Source: Chamaea fasciata
Taxonomy: Eukaryota; Chordata; Aves; Passeriformes; Sylviidae
DNA: 64,000 nucleotides
Direction of reading: 5' to 3'
Assembly (NCBI GenBank): GCA_029207755.1
Contig: JARCOQ010000011.1
Location: 24,083,212 to 24,147,211 of the forward strand
Within the stretch, counting starts at the first letter, position 1; each line of letters begins with the position of its first letter. The notes beneath the pieces are model-generated. The model did no database searches. It had not been told where the DNA came from and worked only from the letters and a program-made list of their open reading frames with translations. The position numbers and the translations under genes were made by a program. Shown here in pieces: positions 31,916-45,645 of this stretch.

Positions 31916-34900
31916 CCCTTTGCCCTCTAAGCACAGCCCATGCCCTCTCTCCTTTTCCAGTGCACCATATTCTCAGTAGCCCCTTTTTAAGAAAAGGGAA
32001 GATGCCCCAAGTGTCGCAAGGGATGCGAAAGTGTTTCCATGAGACTCCAGCCCTGCACTGCCAGAAAAAAAAAAATGTTTTTTGTCAATACTAGGAGAAA
32101 ATAACATGGTGGTAGATAATTGCCCTCATTTGTCAGTCTGAGCCGATGACTTTCCCGTTTCATTTCCTTCTGTGTAATGTTACAGGGGACATATATGAGA
32201 TATTCAGCAAGGACTGAAGCAGGGAAGTCTGCAGGAGTGTTTAGTGGGAGGTCAGGAATTTTTAAGAGGTATTATTACAAGGCGGTGTGGTTTGGGTCAT
32301 GTTTCTTGTAGACATCTTGTCAGGAAACTTTTTGAATAATAAATTATAATCTTTTTATATATTGTACAAGCTTATTAATCTTCAAACATAAAAATGAATT
32401 TTGAAAATGTCCTCAGACAAGCTCAGAAACTAAACAAACAACATAGAAACATAAAAAGAAGAGAAATAAAACATATGCTCGCCAGAGTTTTAGAGACAGT
32501 AGCCACAGCACAGCAGATTTTAATTAGCAGCTACCTGCAGTGGCAGTGGCCTGGGATGAAATGTTTTGATGTGTGTAAATGTTTCTATAAAACAGTTGAA
32601 GCTTTCTAAGATCCTGTATCACTTTTTTTCCTGAGGGTTGCGGTTTTCCAGCATGGACATTTCACAGACTGAGATCTCAGGAAGATCTAAAGTCTTTGCT
32701 TTCTGTCTTTGTTTCTCCAGTCATGAGTTGAGGATACTTAAATTTATTTACTATGAAAGGCTCTTAGTGCCTCCAAAAACCCAGTTTTTGGGTTTTTGGA
32801 AGCACCCAGACATTTAATGACTGGGTAGGACCAGCAGTTGTGGTGACAATAGTAGACTGAAGGCACAATCTTGCCGTAAATCCTGCTCACACTCAGACTT
32901 GAAAAATAACTGCATATTTAGTGATACAGAATTCCTGTTTGAAATATTTCTGCTGTGCCATCTTTTGCTAAAAATATTCTTGAGCTTAGCCAGCACAGAC
33001 CTTTTCAGAAGTGTAAAGCAAGCAGTTTCGGCTCATTCTGCCAAGTGTCTCCTGCTGAGACACTGCTGAGTCTGACTCACCCAAGGCACTTCACAAACTG
33101 AATCCTTGAAGGTGGCTTGGTGACCAAAGCTTCAGCTCTGCAGGGATTTCCTCACGGCAGGACCTCAGCTCTGGTTTGCATGTGGGGAAATTTCCTTATC
33201 ATCACCTCTTCCCTTCCAGATGGGTCAGGACCACCAAAAATCAAGGCAAAAAGCAATGATGGGACCACTGCTTTCACTCTGTGTCCCAAAAGAACATGGG
33301 ATGATAAGGTGGGTCTTGAAGAGCTTTCAGGAAAAGAGAAGATGCCCAGCACCATGCTCATCCCTTGTTCATCCCCAGGGATTGACTTCATGGCACAGAA
33401 AGAGATGGAAAAGCAGGTTCAGTGCAGTCTGTGAGCCAGGAGGTCATTGTAAGGGCCGACATGTCTGATAAAGTCAGGAGAAAGTCCACCTTTCTGAGCA
33501 CAGCCTGATTTATATAATTTATAAAGGCTGAGGTGTGCTTGAAGTCCTCTACAAAAATGCTGCCCCAAGTCAGGCAGGTGGCTGCTGATTCTGCTGAAAA
33601 GAATGCCTGCAAATTACTGGGATATCTCTTAATTCATGTGCACTGTTGATCTAAATGGGAGAGACAATCTATTTAAGTGTGCGTGCCCCACCTCCTGTGC
33701 CCGGGAAACTCATTTCTGGGCTCGTATTTCTGCCCTGAATTCCCTGGAGCCCAAAATGAGGGATCTTGTCTTGCAGTCCACACCTTCACCCACACCCCCA
33801 GGGCGGTCACCCCATCCCATGGAGTCATCAGATGCAGAGGATGCACTATGTGCTGTCCTGATTTACACCCCGCCCCCAGCTGGCACCTGGTCAGCAGATA
33901 ATATTTATAGAGATACAAATCAGGGAGCCCCTTTCCAATGTAAACGGTACCAAAAGGATTTGACCCTAGGTACTAATTTCCTGTCTTAATCCGTGGTCTA
34001 ATAGAGTGTTCTTGTAAATTTCAACTTTTCTTCAAAGGTGCCTTTTTCAAACTCTTGATGGAGGTCGATGAAGTGATGGATTGTGAATCTCCAGCCTCAG
34101 AGTGAGGGCGAATGTGATTCAGGTAATTATGTTCCAGGCACTGTTAGGTATTAGAGATAACCATAGATTTGTATCATCTGCTGTGACACATTTAATTGGT
34201 GGCTCTTGGTGTCATGTCAGAACTGAAGAAACATAAAGATTTTTAATGGGAAATCTGATCTCACCCGGGGGCATCTTCTGTCTGCAATCATTCTTCTCTA
34301 TCCCCGGAAATACTTCTATTCATCAATACCACAGCAGCTCTTGGTGAAAAAAACCAATCTGCTAGTGGTCATGAGGAGGTGCTAGAAGGCCTAGGATGAA
34401 TGGGTAGATGGACAGGACAGTAATGGGGATATCAAGGAACCGAGAGCTGATCCTCTTGCAATGCTAATTACCTGTCTTTGAATTTCTGTCCCTTTCTGCC
34501 CATGTCTGTAAGTTCTCCAAGAGAAGAAGAATTACACTATATTGGGGCAGAGATGACCATATTGGCTCTCGTCCTATTTTTGGATCTGTTGGTCTTCCTA
34601 TAACACAAATAATAGCTATAGAATATTACCAGACACTGGGGATTCTTTAAAAATTTTATTTCAAAGTGAGATCCAGATCCAGGCTTAGAACAAGAATTTC
34701 TGGCACGGGCACAGAACAGGAAAGGGAATTGTATGATCCTTAATTAACCGTGGACCAGGCAAGATACGTTGGCAAATCCCACTGAGAAGCTGCTGTTTCC
34801 AGCAATGTGCTACAAGGGGACCTTGCATTCTCCTGGAGGAAAAATCCTTAGAGCTGAGCCACACAGCTCATCAGCCCCGCAACACTGGCTGGATTTATCC

Positions 34901-37900
34901 TCTGCAAATTCTCATCCCCATGTGCGGAGTCAGTCCAATGTTGTTAAGCTTGTGAAATTTGATGGGCTCACAGCACGAGGCAGTTCAGCTGCTGCTATGC
35001 GAGATCCCCGTCCATGTTCAGGTTTATTGAAAACCTCATGTCCCATCTGTTTCTAGATGCTCCTTTCATGTTCCTCATCTCTTTAGGTTGTCTTTTCCAA
35101 AGAGCTCCCTGGATCCATGTGGACTTAATAACTGGTTTTGGTGTGTGCGTTTAAGCCCAAGGACCAAGATGTCTTATTTCATAAAAGTCTGTCACTGATT
35201 TATTCCTCCTCCTGCTGCCCTGCTTCCTGTTCATTTCTCCTCACACTTCCAGAGCGAGGGATGCTGTTTACATTAAGGATGTTTCTTGTGTTTACAGATG
35301 GGGCAGCATTTGTAAAGGATTCCAAAGAGTTGTTGTTTCCAAGGAGCCTCTTCAGCCTTTCAAGAAGGGCTCTCACCGCGTTAGTGCTTCACGCTCACTG
35401 TTTGTTTTAAATTTATTTTATAAGTCCTAAAAACCTCCCATGGGACCAGCCAACCCCTGATGTTGTTATAACCTTCCTCCCCACCATTTTCTGGTGGCTG
35501 GACAGCCAGGAATGCATGCGGACGCTGGATCCAGCAGCTTTTCTTTTCCTTGTGTGGAATTGAGTGGGACACTCAGTCAGGGGGGTTTATTTCAGACAGG
35601 CACCATTCCACCTCCTCTCTGTCCCCCATGTGTGTTCAGTCTCTACATCCTAACTGGGAGCACTGGAGTCTTATAAAAGCACTGCTTTTTCTTTCAGGAA
35701 AAGGAGCAAAACCACACTGGGTCTGTGTTTCATTGCTTTGTGTTCTTTGTCATTTGAGTTCTGCTTGAAAGACACATTTGTTGTTTTGGACATCTTCAAG
35801 TGAATTAAAAATACAGTCCAGGAATAGATCGGCCAGAGGCATGGCTCCTCCTGGAAGTCCTGCCACTCACGGTGGAGTTTTTTTGTTCTCTTGACATCTG
35901 AACCGTGGAGGGACACTGGAAATAAACACGTTTATCAGCTAGATGTGCATGCACTTGTCATGGATGAGTGGACACGAATTTGAATCGACCGCTATCCTTT
36001 TTATCCTGGGATGCAGGAGGATATATTTTCCCTACCATCTTGACATAGTTTTGCATAGCCTGAAATAAAAAGCACATGTTTGCATGAAGGCGAAGTGCAC
36101 CGATATCTAAACTGTCAAAGAGGAACAGCGACCAAGCCAAATATCTTTGGCTAAATGAGGCAGGAATTCAAAGCTGAGCACTGTTGATGAAGAAAACGCC
36201 AAATTCATTGTCACTGCTCGTAGTTTTTTATAAAAGAGGGGCGTTGTTGGCTGATCTCAGCAGGAAAATCTAACCTGAGGCGTTGCTGGGCCAGTGAGAC
36301 CTGCAAATGCATGTGGCAGCTGGCAAAAAGCAGCTGGTAGCTTTTGGAAAACCTCCCTGAGCAGGGGCATTTCTGTCTTCTAACTCAAGCATTCAGCTCC
36401 TACTTGTTAAACAACTTTATTTAAATAATCCTAGACCAATCTCTTGGATGACATTGAAAACTGAGGTCTTACCCTCTTGTTTTACGTTTGTTTTTTTTTA
36501 AATCCGATTTTAAACTTCACAATGTCCCAATGTTCTTCCTAAATTGCTGACACTTATACTCAGTCAAATCCTGGGGGAACTTTTTAACCATTTCTTCTCC
36601 AAAGTCAATTCCCCTGGGAGGAATTGAAGTCAGCAGAAATATTTGTCTGAACAAGGACTGTGGGAGAAGTTTTAAAAGACACTGCACTTGGTGGATCTTC
36701 TTGTGCTTGTGAGAACTGTGGAAAGTAACTGAAGTCACTAAATGGATATTTAATACCTCAGTTTTGGCAAAAAACCATCTCCATCTGGAGATATGTACAG
36801 AGAAACTACTACAACCTGAAGCGTACAGAGAAGTTACAGAGTTTGTTTAGAGAAGAATTTTGAATTAAACACAGAAACCTGCCGAGGTGTGGGTTTAATA
36901 CACACAATTTCAGTTTCAAACATAATCCATGAGCCAAACTTTAGGTAGAGCTGCTGATGCTGAAATGTTATCCAGGAAAAGGTCTGAAAGGAGCTGATAC
37001 ATCTGTGATAATGCTGCTTTGGGTAGTTGATTATTCTTTCCATTTCTGTTTTTACTATGCTCCATTACCAGTAAAATATGCAATGTCAGTCCAGCTCTAC
37101 CAGTTTTGAAGTGCTGCTTGAGAATTGTAGGAATCTTTTGGCAGGAAAAATGTATCTTTCATATGAAATTCTAGAACTATCAAGATAAGTTTTAAAAATA
37201 TTTTCTTTCTCAAAGAACTGCAGATCAAGCACTGCTCTGCAAACTGACACTCTTGATGAAGCAATGAGCCCGAGCTGCCCGAAAGCAAAGTGAAGAGGCT
37301 ACAAGTCCATAAATTTGCTGTTATCTGAGTGCCTTTCCAAAAGGTACTTGAATTGATTTGTATTCTTGGAAATACCATTTTCTCTGTCAACACTGTAGGA
37401 GGATGCTGCCAAAAAGCCCCTCATCCTTCTGGGGAAAGTGGCAGCTCAGATGTGGATGTGCCTGACTGACACGAGCTGTTATCCCTGCTTTTGTCTGGCT
37501 GCAGCTCCCTAGGAGTTGCCAGCCTTTGGGACTCAGTTCCTGCTGAAATGGATTTGAGCAAGAGGTCCTTAGAGGGTCAGTTTTCCAGTCCCTTGACCAT
37601 CCATGCCTTGAGTTTCATTATTATTCTTTCAAGCACCTCTGACATAAAGCACTTTTGATGTAAAGAGAAAGTCGGGTTCCCTCTTGGCCATTATGGGAAA
37701 TATTATCCTTCAAAAGAAGGGCAGCATTTACATCTTTAAAAAAGTCCATTCAAGATCAGAAGCAATGACTTCCAATGCTATTTTTATTTCAGGTTTTCAG
37801 TACCCTGAACCATCTGAGCTCACCCAACAATGGTGATCACTTCAGCTGATCAGTTCCTAGGTAGCCTCCACCAAGATGTATTTGGGTAAGGTACCACGCT

Positions 37901-38219
37901 ATGCCAGTATTGTTTTGGGATGGACGATTTTCTCATGTTTGATTGCCCTGGGCAAGACATTTTTGGTGAATCATTATACCAAAATGCAAAGAAGGTAACT
38001 TGAGAAAGATGCTTATGTTTCTGTAGCACTTTGCAGCAGATGTCTCCTATTTACTGCTTTATTTTATTGCTTAATGACTGGATCTCGAGTAATTGAGAGA
38101 TTTGACAGATATTTATTTGTAAAACGTGATTCATTTAGTCAGACATTGTGAAACAGTTTCATGCCAGTTCTAGATATTTTAGTAGAACTTTCTAAAGATG
38201 CAAACATTCAAGTAAATTG

Positions 38220-38890
38220 CTCATGTCAGTAGCACATCCACTTTTTACTGTTCTTTACTGCACACAAATATTTGAGTTGACAAAAAAGCGCTGGTGAACA
38301 GACTACAGGGACTTCTGAACTTTAATCAACCACAAGCACTGGCAGGGTTCAGAAGTAATTTCCTAACTATGAATCACCTGCAGACAATGAATCACATTCT
38401 GGAGAAGACTGCCAAATAAAACAAGCCATCATGTATAGTTCGCATTGACTGGGCTATGGAAAGGCCTTTGATTCACCTAGCTGAAAGAGAAGATGTGATG
38501 AAAGCACTGAAATAAAGGCATAAAAGAATGCAGGAATCCCAAACCACATCTGCTAGCAGTGAATGGCGACACTTGAGTTCGACAAGGAAGATAAAAGAAA
38601 GCGAGACTAAGCAAAATAGCAGGCAAGGAGACACTATCTTACTGGAAAAGACTTGCCTGGAGAAGAACTTCACAAAGCATTTCTGGGAAGAAGACCTTTG
38701 CTTAACTTCAACCATATGTGCGAGCTCAGATTTCGGCTGTGATGGAGCAGTTGTCTCTGCTGAACTGGCCAATGATCTCCAGGCGATTTTTAGGGGAATT
38801 GAAGTGGAGGGAGAGCAGGGAAGACAAATAGGAGGGGAAGGCTGCAGGGAGAAGACGCTCTCCCGGTCGGCCTGGTGCTTGCTGAGGTGA
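38220..38890 (+). mobile_element. Decayed RTE-type LINE reverse transcriptase
   Basis: Reading across small frameshifts, the plus strand shows reverse-transcriptase landmarks in the right order. They are LVNRLQGLLNFNQPQ then LAGFR (38285-38350), NHLQTMNHILEK (to about 38410), a frame-shifted YGKAFDS (about 38453-38473), EDVMKALK, RQGDTI (about 38621-38638), then AELANDLQ (from 38760). These match the RTE-clade order NQPREQAGFR, DHLQT, DYEKAFDS, RQGDTIS and FADD...ESANELQ as recalled from that family. The ADD catalytic pair is lost, and an in-frame stop (38417-38419) and at least two frameshifts are present, so it is dead. An open frame of 147 codons on the opposite strand is a shadow. AviRTE of birds is one candidate family. 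Confidence 0.68.
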
Positions 38891-39455
38891 ACAGAAAGAT
38901 TCTCCAGGGATTCCACTGGCCAAAGTCCTGCTGCTGGAGAAGATGTGTTAGGTTTCTACCTTAAACAGAAAGAGGCTGAGACTCTGGGTGCTAACAATAC
39001 CAAAAGGACAGGATCTTTTATAATGTTTTTTCAGAGACAGCACTGAATAAAGGGATAGTGAAATAGGAGAAGAAACCAAAAAACTTCCTGGAGGCTGTAA
39101 AGAATCACATATAAGAGTAAGTCCTACCACAAGGAAAAGAAATAGAAGAAGGGATAAAATTGACCTTTTTTTACTATTTTATTTCTTTTGAGAGGTCTTT
39201 GGCCATGCTCTCCCGAGCAGTGAGACAATAGCTGGTAAAGCAATGACAGCGGAAGCAACGAGAGCCCTACAATTATCTCCACTTTGATGATTCCCCTCTG
39301 GTTGTGCCAGCATTCAATAAACCCTCAAATTGCATGCTGTAGCAGGAGAGTGAATTTACTGCAGCCAAAATCATATGAGTGCAATGAATCAAGACAGCCT
39401 TTCCGCGCTGCTCAGGTCTGGCTCGTGCGTTCCGCTCCGCAGAATAACATGTATT

Positions 39456-39474
39456 AAAAAAAAAAAAAAAAAAA
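39456..39474 (+). repeat. Poly(A) run of 19
   Basis: An A run seen directly, about 180 bases to the left of the CpG island. Confidence 0.85.
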
Positions 39475-39639
39475 GGTATAGCTGAATTCCAAAATCCTGA
39501 CACTACCTACCAGCCAGCAGAGCGACACTGCCAGCATAAGGAGGTCAGAAGTGGTACCTCAAAATTGGTTTATCTCCCGGATGTTTCTCGGCTTCTCAAA
39601 CAGGCAAAAATCAGGTGAAAAACTGAACTTGCTTCATAG

Positions 39640-40188
39640 AAAGGAGCTGTGGTAGCCCGGCGCTGAGGCGCTGGGCTGTAAAAAGTCCTCTTACAGGGGA
39701 CTTTACAGACATCCACCCTAATTTCCAGTTGGCGGTGGGGCCCGAGCGTGGATTCGGTGCGAAGAGGCGCGGTGTGAGCGCAGGGACCGAGAGCACTTCC
39801 CCGCGCAGCCACGAGAGAGCAGCCGGCAATTAGGGCTGGAGGCTCCGGCTGCGGCATGAAACACCCGCAGCGCTCCCACGCAAAACCTGAGCGCCTTCCC
39901 CTCCTCGCCTTGCGCTCTTTAAACTAAATCGGGAGTCAGCAATGCAAGCCGGGCTTAACTAAACCCGCGCTCCTTGCTTTGAGTGGCGGCGAGGCTTGGC
40001 CGTGGGTTGGAGGTGCACGGGTGGGGTGGCGGCTGTGGATGCTGTCCCGGAGCAGGGGATGGGAGAGTTTGTCCCCTGGCTTAGGATATCCTTCTTCAAA
40101 GCCAAAGGCTGCCTAATGACTGCTGGCAACTTCGACAGCCCTTTCACGGCGGCGGCTCTGTACCTAAAAGTCTAAAAGTTAAGTAAGT
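39640..40188. promoter_or_regulatory. Isolated CpG island in the gene desert
   Basis: This stretch is GC-rich with dense CpG dinucleotides (for example GGCGCTGAGGCGCTGG, GCGAAGAGGCGCGGTGTGAG, CCGCGCAGCCACG, GAGTGGCGGCGAGG, CACGGCGGCGG), while the flanks are AT-rich and CpG-poor. No coding exon of EGFEM1 or MECOM is here. A good donor-like GTAAGT occurs at 40183-40188 on the plus strand, at the edge of the island, so a plus-strand noncoding first exon is possible. It could also be an enhancer-type island. No clear TATA element was seen. Confidence 0.6.
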
Positions 40189-40404
40189 TGTCCATTTTCC
40201 TGTGTGCTGAATAATACACTCAGGCTTTGGCTGATCAAAGCGCCTGCCCCGTGAAACGCAGCTGAAATAAGTTTTCCACACTTTATTTCTCACATGTTAG
40301 ATACATTGATAGAGGCAAGAAATGTTGTGTGGACAAGCAGGCACAGGGAGGGGGTCTGTGCGGGTCTCCTGCCTGCTGCTGTCCCAGCCAGGGCACATTC
40401 TATC

Positions 40405-40485
40405 GAACCATAGAATCATTTAGGTTGGAAAAGACCTCTAAGTCACCGAGTCCATCCATTCCTGATGCTCCTCTGAAGAATTGCA
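40405..40485 (-). mobile_element. CR1 LINE 3' terminus, short
   Basis: The stretch CCATAGAATCATTTAGGTTG, GAAAAGACCTCTAAGTCACC and GAGTCCATCC is the reverse complement of the avian CR1 3' end. Only about 80 bases remain. Confidence 0.82.
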
Positions 40486-43468
40486 GCACGCCCAGAATAT
40501 ATTAAACTCTTGGTTATAAACTCAAACCTTTTTTTTTGTTTTGTTTTGGTTTGGTTTTTTTTTTCCCAAAGAGCTTATGCCAGTTTTTACCGTGAGGTTT
40601 TGGGTGAGCTATCGAGAAAGGAACACACAAACATTATAAATAACAGAAAATTATTTATGTTCCTGGACAATAATACTTTTACACATGGATAGTATTTAAA
40701 AAACGCAGAAATCCCCTGAAACCTCAGGTCACATATGAATCATGTAGTTCACGAGGCACATGTTTACTTGTGTGGTTACTGGGGTACATATTTTCACAGG
40801 CATGTAAGAGCTGCTCCGGGGCACGAGTCTGGGGCAACGTGCCCAGCCCAGAGCTGGGACGTCCGTGGCTCAATCCCACTGCCAGAGCCTTGCTCACCTC
40901 CAGACATGGCCCGGCCGTGCTTGAGCAAGGCTGGAGTCAGTGTCCTCCCCAGGGCATGGCACAGTGAGGACCCTCAGCAGAGGGGCTTTGGCTCTTTGGT
41001 TTCGGCTGTAGGGTGTCCCTGAGCTGGGGATCCATCACTTGGGGGAGATACTTTGCTCCCAGGACTTTCTCTTGGGAGAAGGAGGAAGAGGAGGAGGAGG
41101 GACAGTGGGCCTTATAGGCTGAGGGGTCTGCAAAGGGATTTTAGTGCTTTGCCCCACATCGTCAAAGGCACTGAGCTGCCAGTGAGGAGCTTCTGCAGCA
41201 CCAGCCCACTCTCAGGTACTGTCAACTTGGAGCCGTACAACAGAAATAAAAAAAAAAAAAAAACCCCTAACAATAAGCAAAGAAGTAAAGTTAAGAAACA
41301 ACAAAGTAATTAACTACCAGTACAGTCCTATGTGGTTTTTTTCTCTTTGGCAGCCCCTCACAGAGACACTCTGGCTCCAGCCTTTCAAGCAGTTTCCTAT
41401 CACTTGACTTCAAAACCAAGCACCAATAACCAGCAGCTCTGCCATCACTGACCTGCACCAGCCTTGGGACAGGACACACACAGCCCACCCAGGACAGGTG
41501 GGTGAACCCCCTCACCTTTCAGCCAGGAGAGTTTGAAGTCACCTCCTCATTCCCAGCACTTCTCACAGCCATTGTGGCTGAATCTGTCCCTTAGGTGAGC
41601 ACTTTCTCCAAATTTCAAATGCAATTAAATGCCATACTTGCATCTGAGTACCTATTATATGCAATACATGAGTGTTGTAAGTACATAAAATCAGGAAGGA
41701 GTGAAAAGCAGCAAAATGAGCTTGAAACCACTTTAACTCCAGGGATATTTCCAGCCCTGCCTTAGGGGGAGTCAGCCCCTAATTCAGCTGAGGCTTCATT
41801 CAAGTTACCCTGTGCAGGAATTCCACTAATTAGATCTACACTTAAATATTAGAGAAATGGTAAGAAAACGGAATCTTGCTTGATACTTAATAAACAGTTA
41901 ATATTTGGTACTTAATAAAAGGGTTTATATCAATATACTCAACCGAGAGAGGTTGATTCAATAATCAGATGCTATGAAATGCAGTAGAAGGTGCTTTGAA
42001 GGACACCAATCGTGTTTGCTGGGGAAGTGAAAAAAAATCCTCCAAGTGAAATACCTAATGTACCTATTCCTCTAAATAAGTTTGGGGTTACTGACAATAA
42101 CAGTAACTGGCAATAACAGCCACCGTGTGGTCGTGCCACAGGAAAAGCAGAGCCAAGCAGCCAAGTGCTCAAGTTAAATTTTCACAAAGTTTTCTCATTC
42201 CCTTCATTTGATCATCCTAAAATGTTTTCAGAAGTTGAAATTTTTCCACCTGATATATGTTGTACCCAGTAGATGTTGTTTATATCGACCGCAAACAAAT
42301 CTTAACTGAATCTCTACAACTGATGTCCAAGTTCGGCGAACAAAAATAATCGTGCCAGAGAGTGTTTAAGGTGAAATCAAGCCAGGGTTGCAAAAGGCTG
42401 CTGGAAAACATATTGGATGGCATGGGCTGACAGTCAGGCTGCTAAAGACACCTTCTGGATCAGTTTTAGGAATTGCTCATTAACCACTTGAATAATAAAC
42501 AGAGAGACGAAGGGCATGCAATAAAAGAAAATCCAGTGGATATTTCACTCAATATCCTCAAGCATGAGCCATTTATTTCATTCAAAAATTCTTCACTGTT
42601 GACTCTGTAATGTGATTCAATGTTTACTTCAGCTAATTATTTTTAAGGATCTTGCATTGGCCTTTTGGGGCTGTAAATGCAGTGAAGATCTGTGTGACAT
42701 GTGAGGGTTCAGTTTGGTTTTGAAATGTAAGCTATATCAAAGGAACTTAAATTATTATTTAATCTTCACCAACAAGTTTCTGGAAGACCATACACCCTGA
42801 AAGCATTGTACAGTGACACAGTGATGAAACGTAGCAACAGGCTCGATGCTGCGATGCAAAGGAAGGGCTTTATTTCCATATCTGTCTTCATCTGTGTGCT
42901 TTGGGGTTAGCAGGAATGGCCCCGAAGGTGGGTGCTGCTCTTGGAAGATGCTGGGCAATTAATTACTTTCAGGGCTCTTCTGTAGTACACACTGACTCCT
43001 AAGTGGTTTCCAGTTTATCCCCTAATGTGTGAGTTTAGAAGTAAATACGCCAATTTCCAGTTTCTCTCTGAGGGAAATGTTAGAGTGTATTTTAGGTTCA
43101 ATTTAACTGCAGTTCTGGAAGTCACATTTCACTGAGGACGGGCTGCTGGGAAAAGACAGACCAAGAAGTTGGTCCTTACAGGGGTTCTCATTTCTGCTCT
43201 GAGCTAAAATTTACTTCTCACGGCAGTTTAAAGCAAGTGAGTGAAATGCAAGCGGAGTTTGTCTTTTGTCAGGCTTAAGAAAATAAGTCAGAGTGGGTCC
43301 TTGCAGTTTGCTGATCCAGGATTGTTTTAAGATACAATTGTTAGGCATGTTTTAAAAAGAAAAAAAGATCTTTCAAGAGCTCATTTCCCAGAACATTACC
43401 AGCCAACAGCCCTAATGGGCTCACGACACACAACAATTGTTGACTAATACTATGTGCTTTGCAAAGAG

Positions 43469-43488
43469 AAAAAAAAAAAAAAAAAAAA
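43469..43488 (+). repeat. Poly(A) run of 20
   Basis: An A run followed by GAAGAAAC, seen directly. Confidence 0.85.
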
Positions 43489-45391
43489 GAAGAAACAAAC
43501 TGTTATATGTTTTTTGTTGAGATATATTTAGAGAGCTTTCTTATTGTTAAGAGCTTTAGGAACAATAATCAGTGGTATGTCATTCTGGTATTGTTAGCAA
43601 AGTCCTTTCTATTGAATTTTCAAGATGTTGTAAAGTGAGATTATGTGAGTAGCACCTCTGGACACTTTTTCCCATCATTGTGTTGGTATCAATCGCTGAC
43701 TTCCACTGTTTCTCCTGGTATTAAATGAAAATGTTGTTTCCCACTACGCTGATTGGAGGCTGTATAATGCATGACATAACTGATAACCCTACTGAGATTA
43801 CACATTGTAAGATTCCAACTGCACGAGAAATTTGGACAACAAAGTAGGTGGCCACTTGGACTGGGAGACAAAGTTTAAAAGAAAATGAACCCGGATCATT
43901 GTTTCAGCTGAAATGAAGAAACATTACAAACGGATAATTTACGAGGCTGGTTCCTCAGGTTTTGGGAAAATGCTTCTTTTTGGTTTTTTTCCCTTGTTGT
44001 TCTGTGGGGACAGTAGCTAGAATATATTTTCCAAGGGCAAAATGTTGCCCTAAGGCACCTCAGCCTCGCTCACCCCTGGCAGAGCTGTATTGAGCAGAAA
44101 CCCACACCCTGCTGAGACTCCTGACATTTTCCAAAGAGGAAATATTAAAAATTCAGTGGCAGAGTGGAGGAGGAATAAGATATACTTGGGAATAGCGGCA
44201 AGCTGAGAAAGCCAGATTTTTCAACTCTGTAATAAAACCCCCTGAAAATAATGAAAGGCTCTTAGCTGACTTCTGTGTTACACCCCAGCAGTATCTGGGC
44301 AGCATGAAGAGCAACATGGGGAGTTCCCTCATGGCAGGATCTGGCTGGTGCCATTTCCCTTACACCATGTCAGATTGTTTTGGTCCTGCACTTGTGCTTC
44401 AGAAGGATTTTTTGGAGAGATGACTGAGCTGGTCAATGCCTCTTTGCCATCCTGCTGGTTACCTACACCTGCTTCTTTTCCCCCAGCACCATGACAACTT
44501 TGGTGTGGTTCAAGATTTTTGTTGGTACTTATTATTTTTTGGGGGGAAGTGGGGTGGGATTTACCCCAGTCCCTGTTCCTGCTCTCCTTTGTTCTTCACA
44601 CAGTGGCTTTTTATCCAACTTTGCTGTTTCCCAAGCTAACACAGGGTGGCATGTTCAGAGCTTGGCTTACGGCCGGCACGAGGGGAAGGAGAGGTCACTG
44701 GCATCCCACTCCCTGTCCTTCCTTACAGGCAGCAAAGAAAACCATGGGAAAAAACTCAGCTACAAGCCATGCTCCTGCCCTTCAGCACCTCTCAGCCTGG
44801 TCTCTGTGCTCAGCCAGGGCAGGGACAAATTCACACCTGTCTCTGGCACTCCCCAGCTGACAGGGTGTTAGGTCCAAAAAGTAGTTCTCGATCTCCCCAA
44901 GTTTTTCTGGATGAGTGTAAAGCTGGAGTGAGTTTCTTCATGCAGTGGTTAAGGTTTTAATAGCTCTTAAGTAATAAAAACAGCAGAACTGCTTCCAGGG
45001 AGTACCAGGGAATCAAGACTAAATGTGATAAAGTCTCTCCTTCGTTATGGTGGATTGCAAAGGGTTTTGTGGCTTGTGGTTGCACAGAGCAGACGGGCTG
45101 TGGATCCTCCTGAACCAAACTTTTATTACACCAGTGTGACTGCAGCTGACTGGACTTCACAGCTCTGGGAGTGCTTCCTGAGGATGGGCAGATGTGTCAA
45201 TGTACTAGGACCTCTCATTAGTCTGAGAGTGGCAAAGATTTTCCTCCCTTAATACCTGAGCCTGAGGCTGGGTGATAGAAAATATCCCTGGCCATGCTCA
45301 GACGGGAGATGAATTCAAGAGAAGACTCACCAGACTGGTTCCAACAGGCCCTGCAGACATAGGGGCCAGGGGACAGACTCTGATGAGTCTT

Positions 45392-45645
45392 GTTTAACTG
45401 GACAGGGAGTGATGGTTTTAAATTAAGAGAAGATAGATTTAGCCTAGACATAAAGAAGAGCTTTTTGACAATGCGGGTGGTGGGGCCCTCTGGTTGCCCA
45501 GAAAAGCTGTGGCTGCCCTGGCCCTGGAAGTGTCCAAGGCCAGGTTGTGGGAAGTGTCCCAGCCCATGGCAGAGGGGTTGGAACTGGATGGCCTTTAAAG
45601 GTCCCCTTTAATCCAAACTATTGTATGACTCTACATGACTGTATG
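45392..45645 (+). mobile_element. CR1 LINE 3' fragment
   Basis: Plus-strand CR1 blocks appear in order: TTTAGCCTAGACATAAAGAA, GAAAAGCTGTGGCTGCCCTG, AAGGCCAGGTTGTGGGAAGT, GGGTTGGAACTGGATGG-like and TTTAAAGGTCCCCTTTAATC, then a terminal run of TATGACT and TGTATGA motifs. Confidence 0.86.

Larger units (their letters stand above)
14701..38220. other. Intergenic DNA between EGFEM1 and MECOM, left part
   Basis: About 23.5 kb without a recognisable gene. Open frames of up to 213 codons exist (for example 24960-25505 plus and 31453-32094 plus) but have no domains, no plausible splice partners and often overlap low-complexity DNA. Recognised content is CR1 copies, A runs and the minisatellite at 31826-31915. 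I saw no RNA gene. Confidence 0.55.

Noticed and set aside
31453..32094. 213-codon open frame on the plus strand
   Set aside because: It runs through the 15-bp minisatellite and low-complexity DNA; because the unit is a multiple of three, the frame stays open without implying coding.
38473..38916. 147-codon open frame on the minus strand with a hydrophobic segment
   Set aside because: It is antisense to the decayed RTE reverse transcriptase, whose plus-strand motifs explain the sequence.
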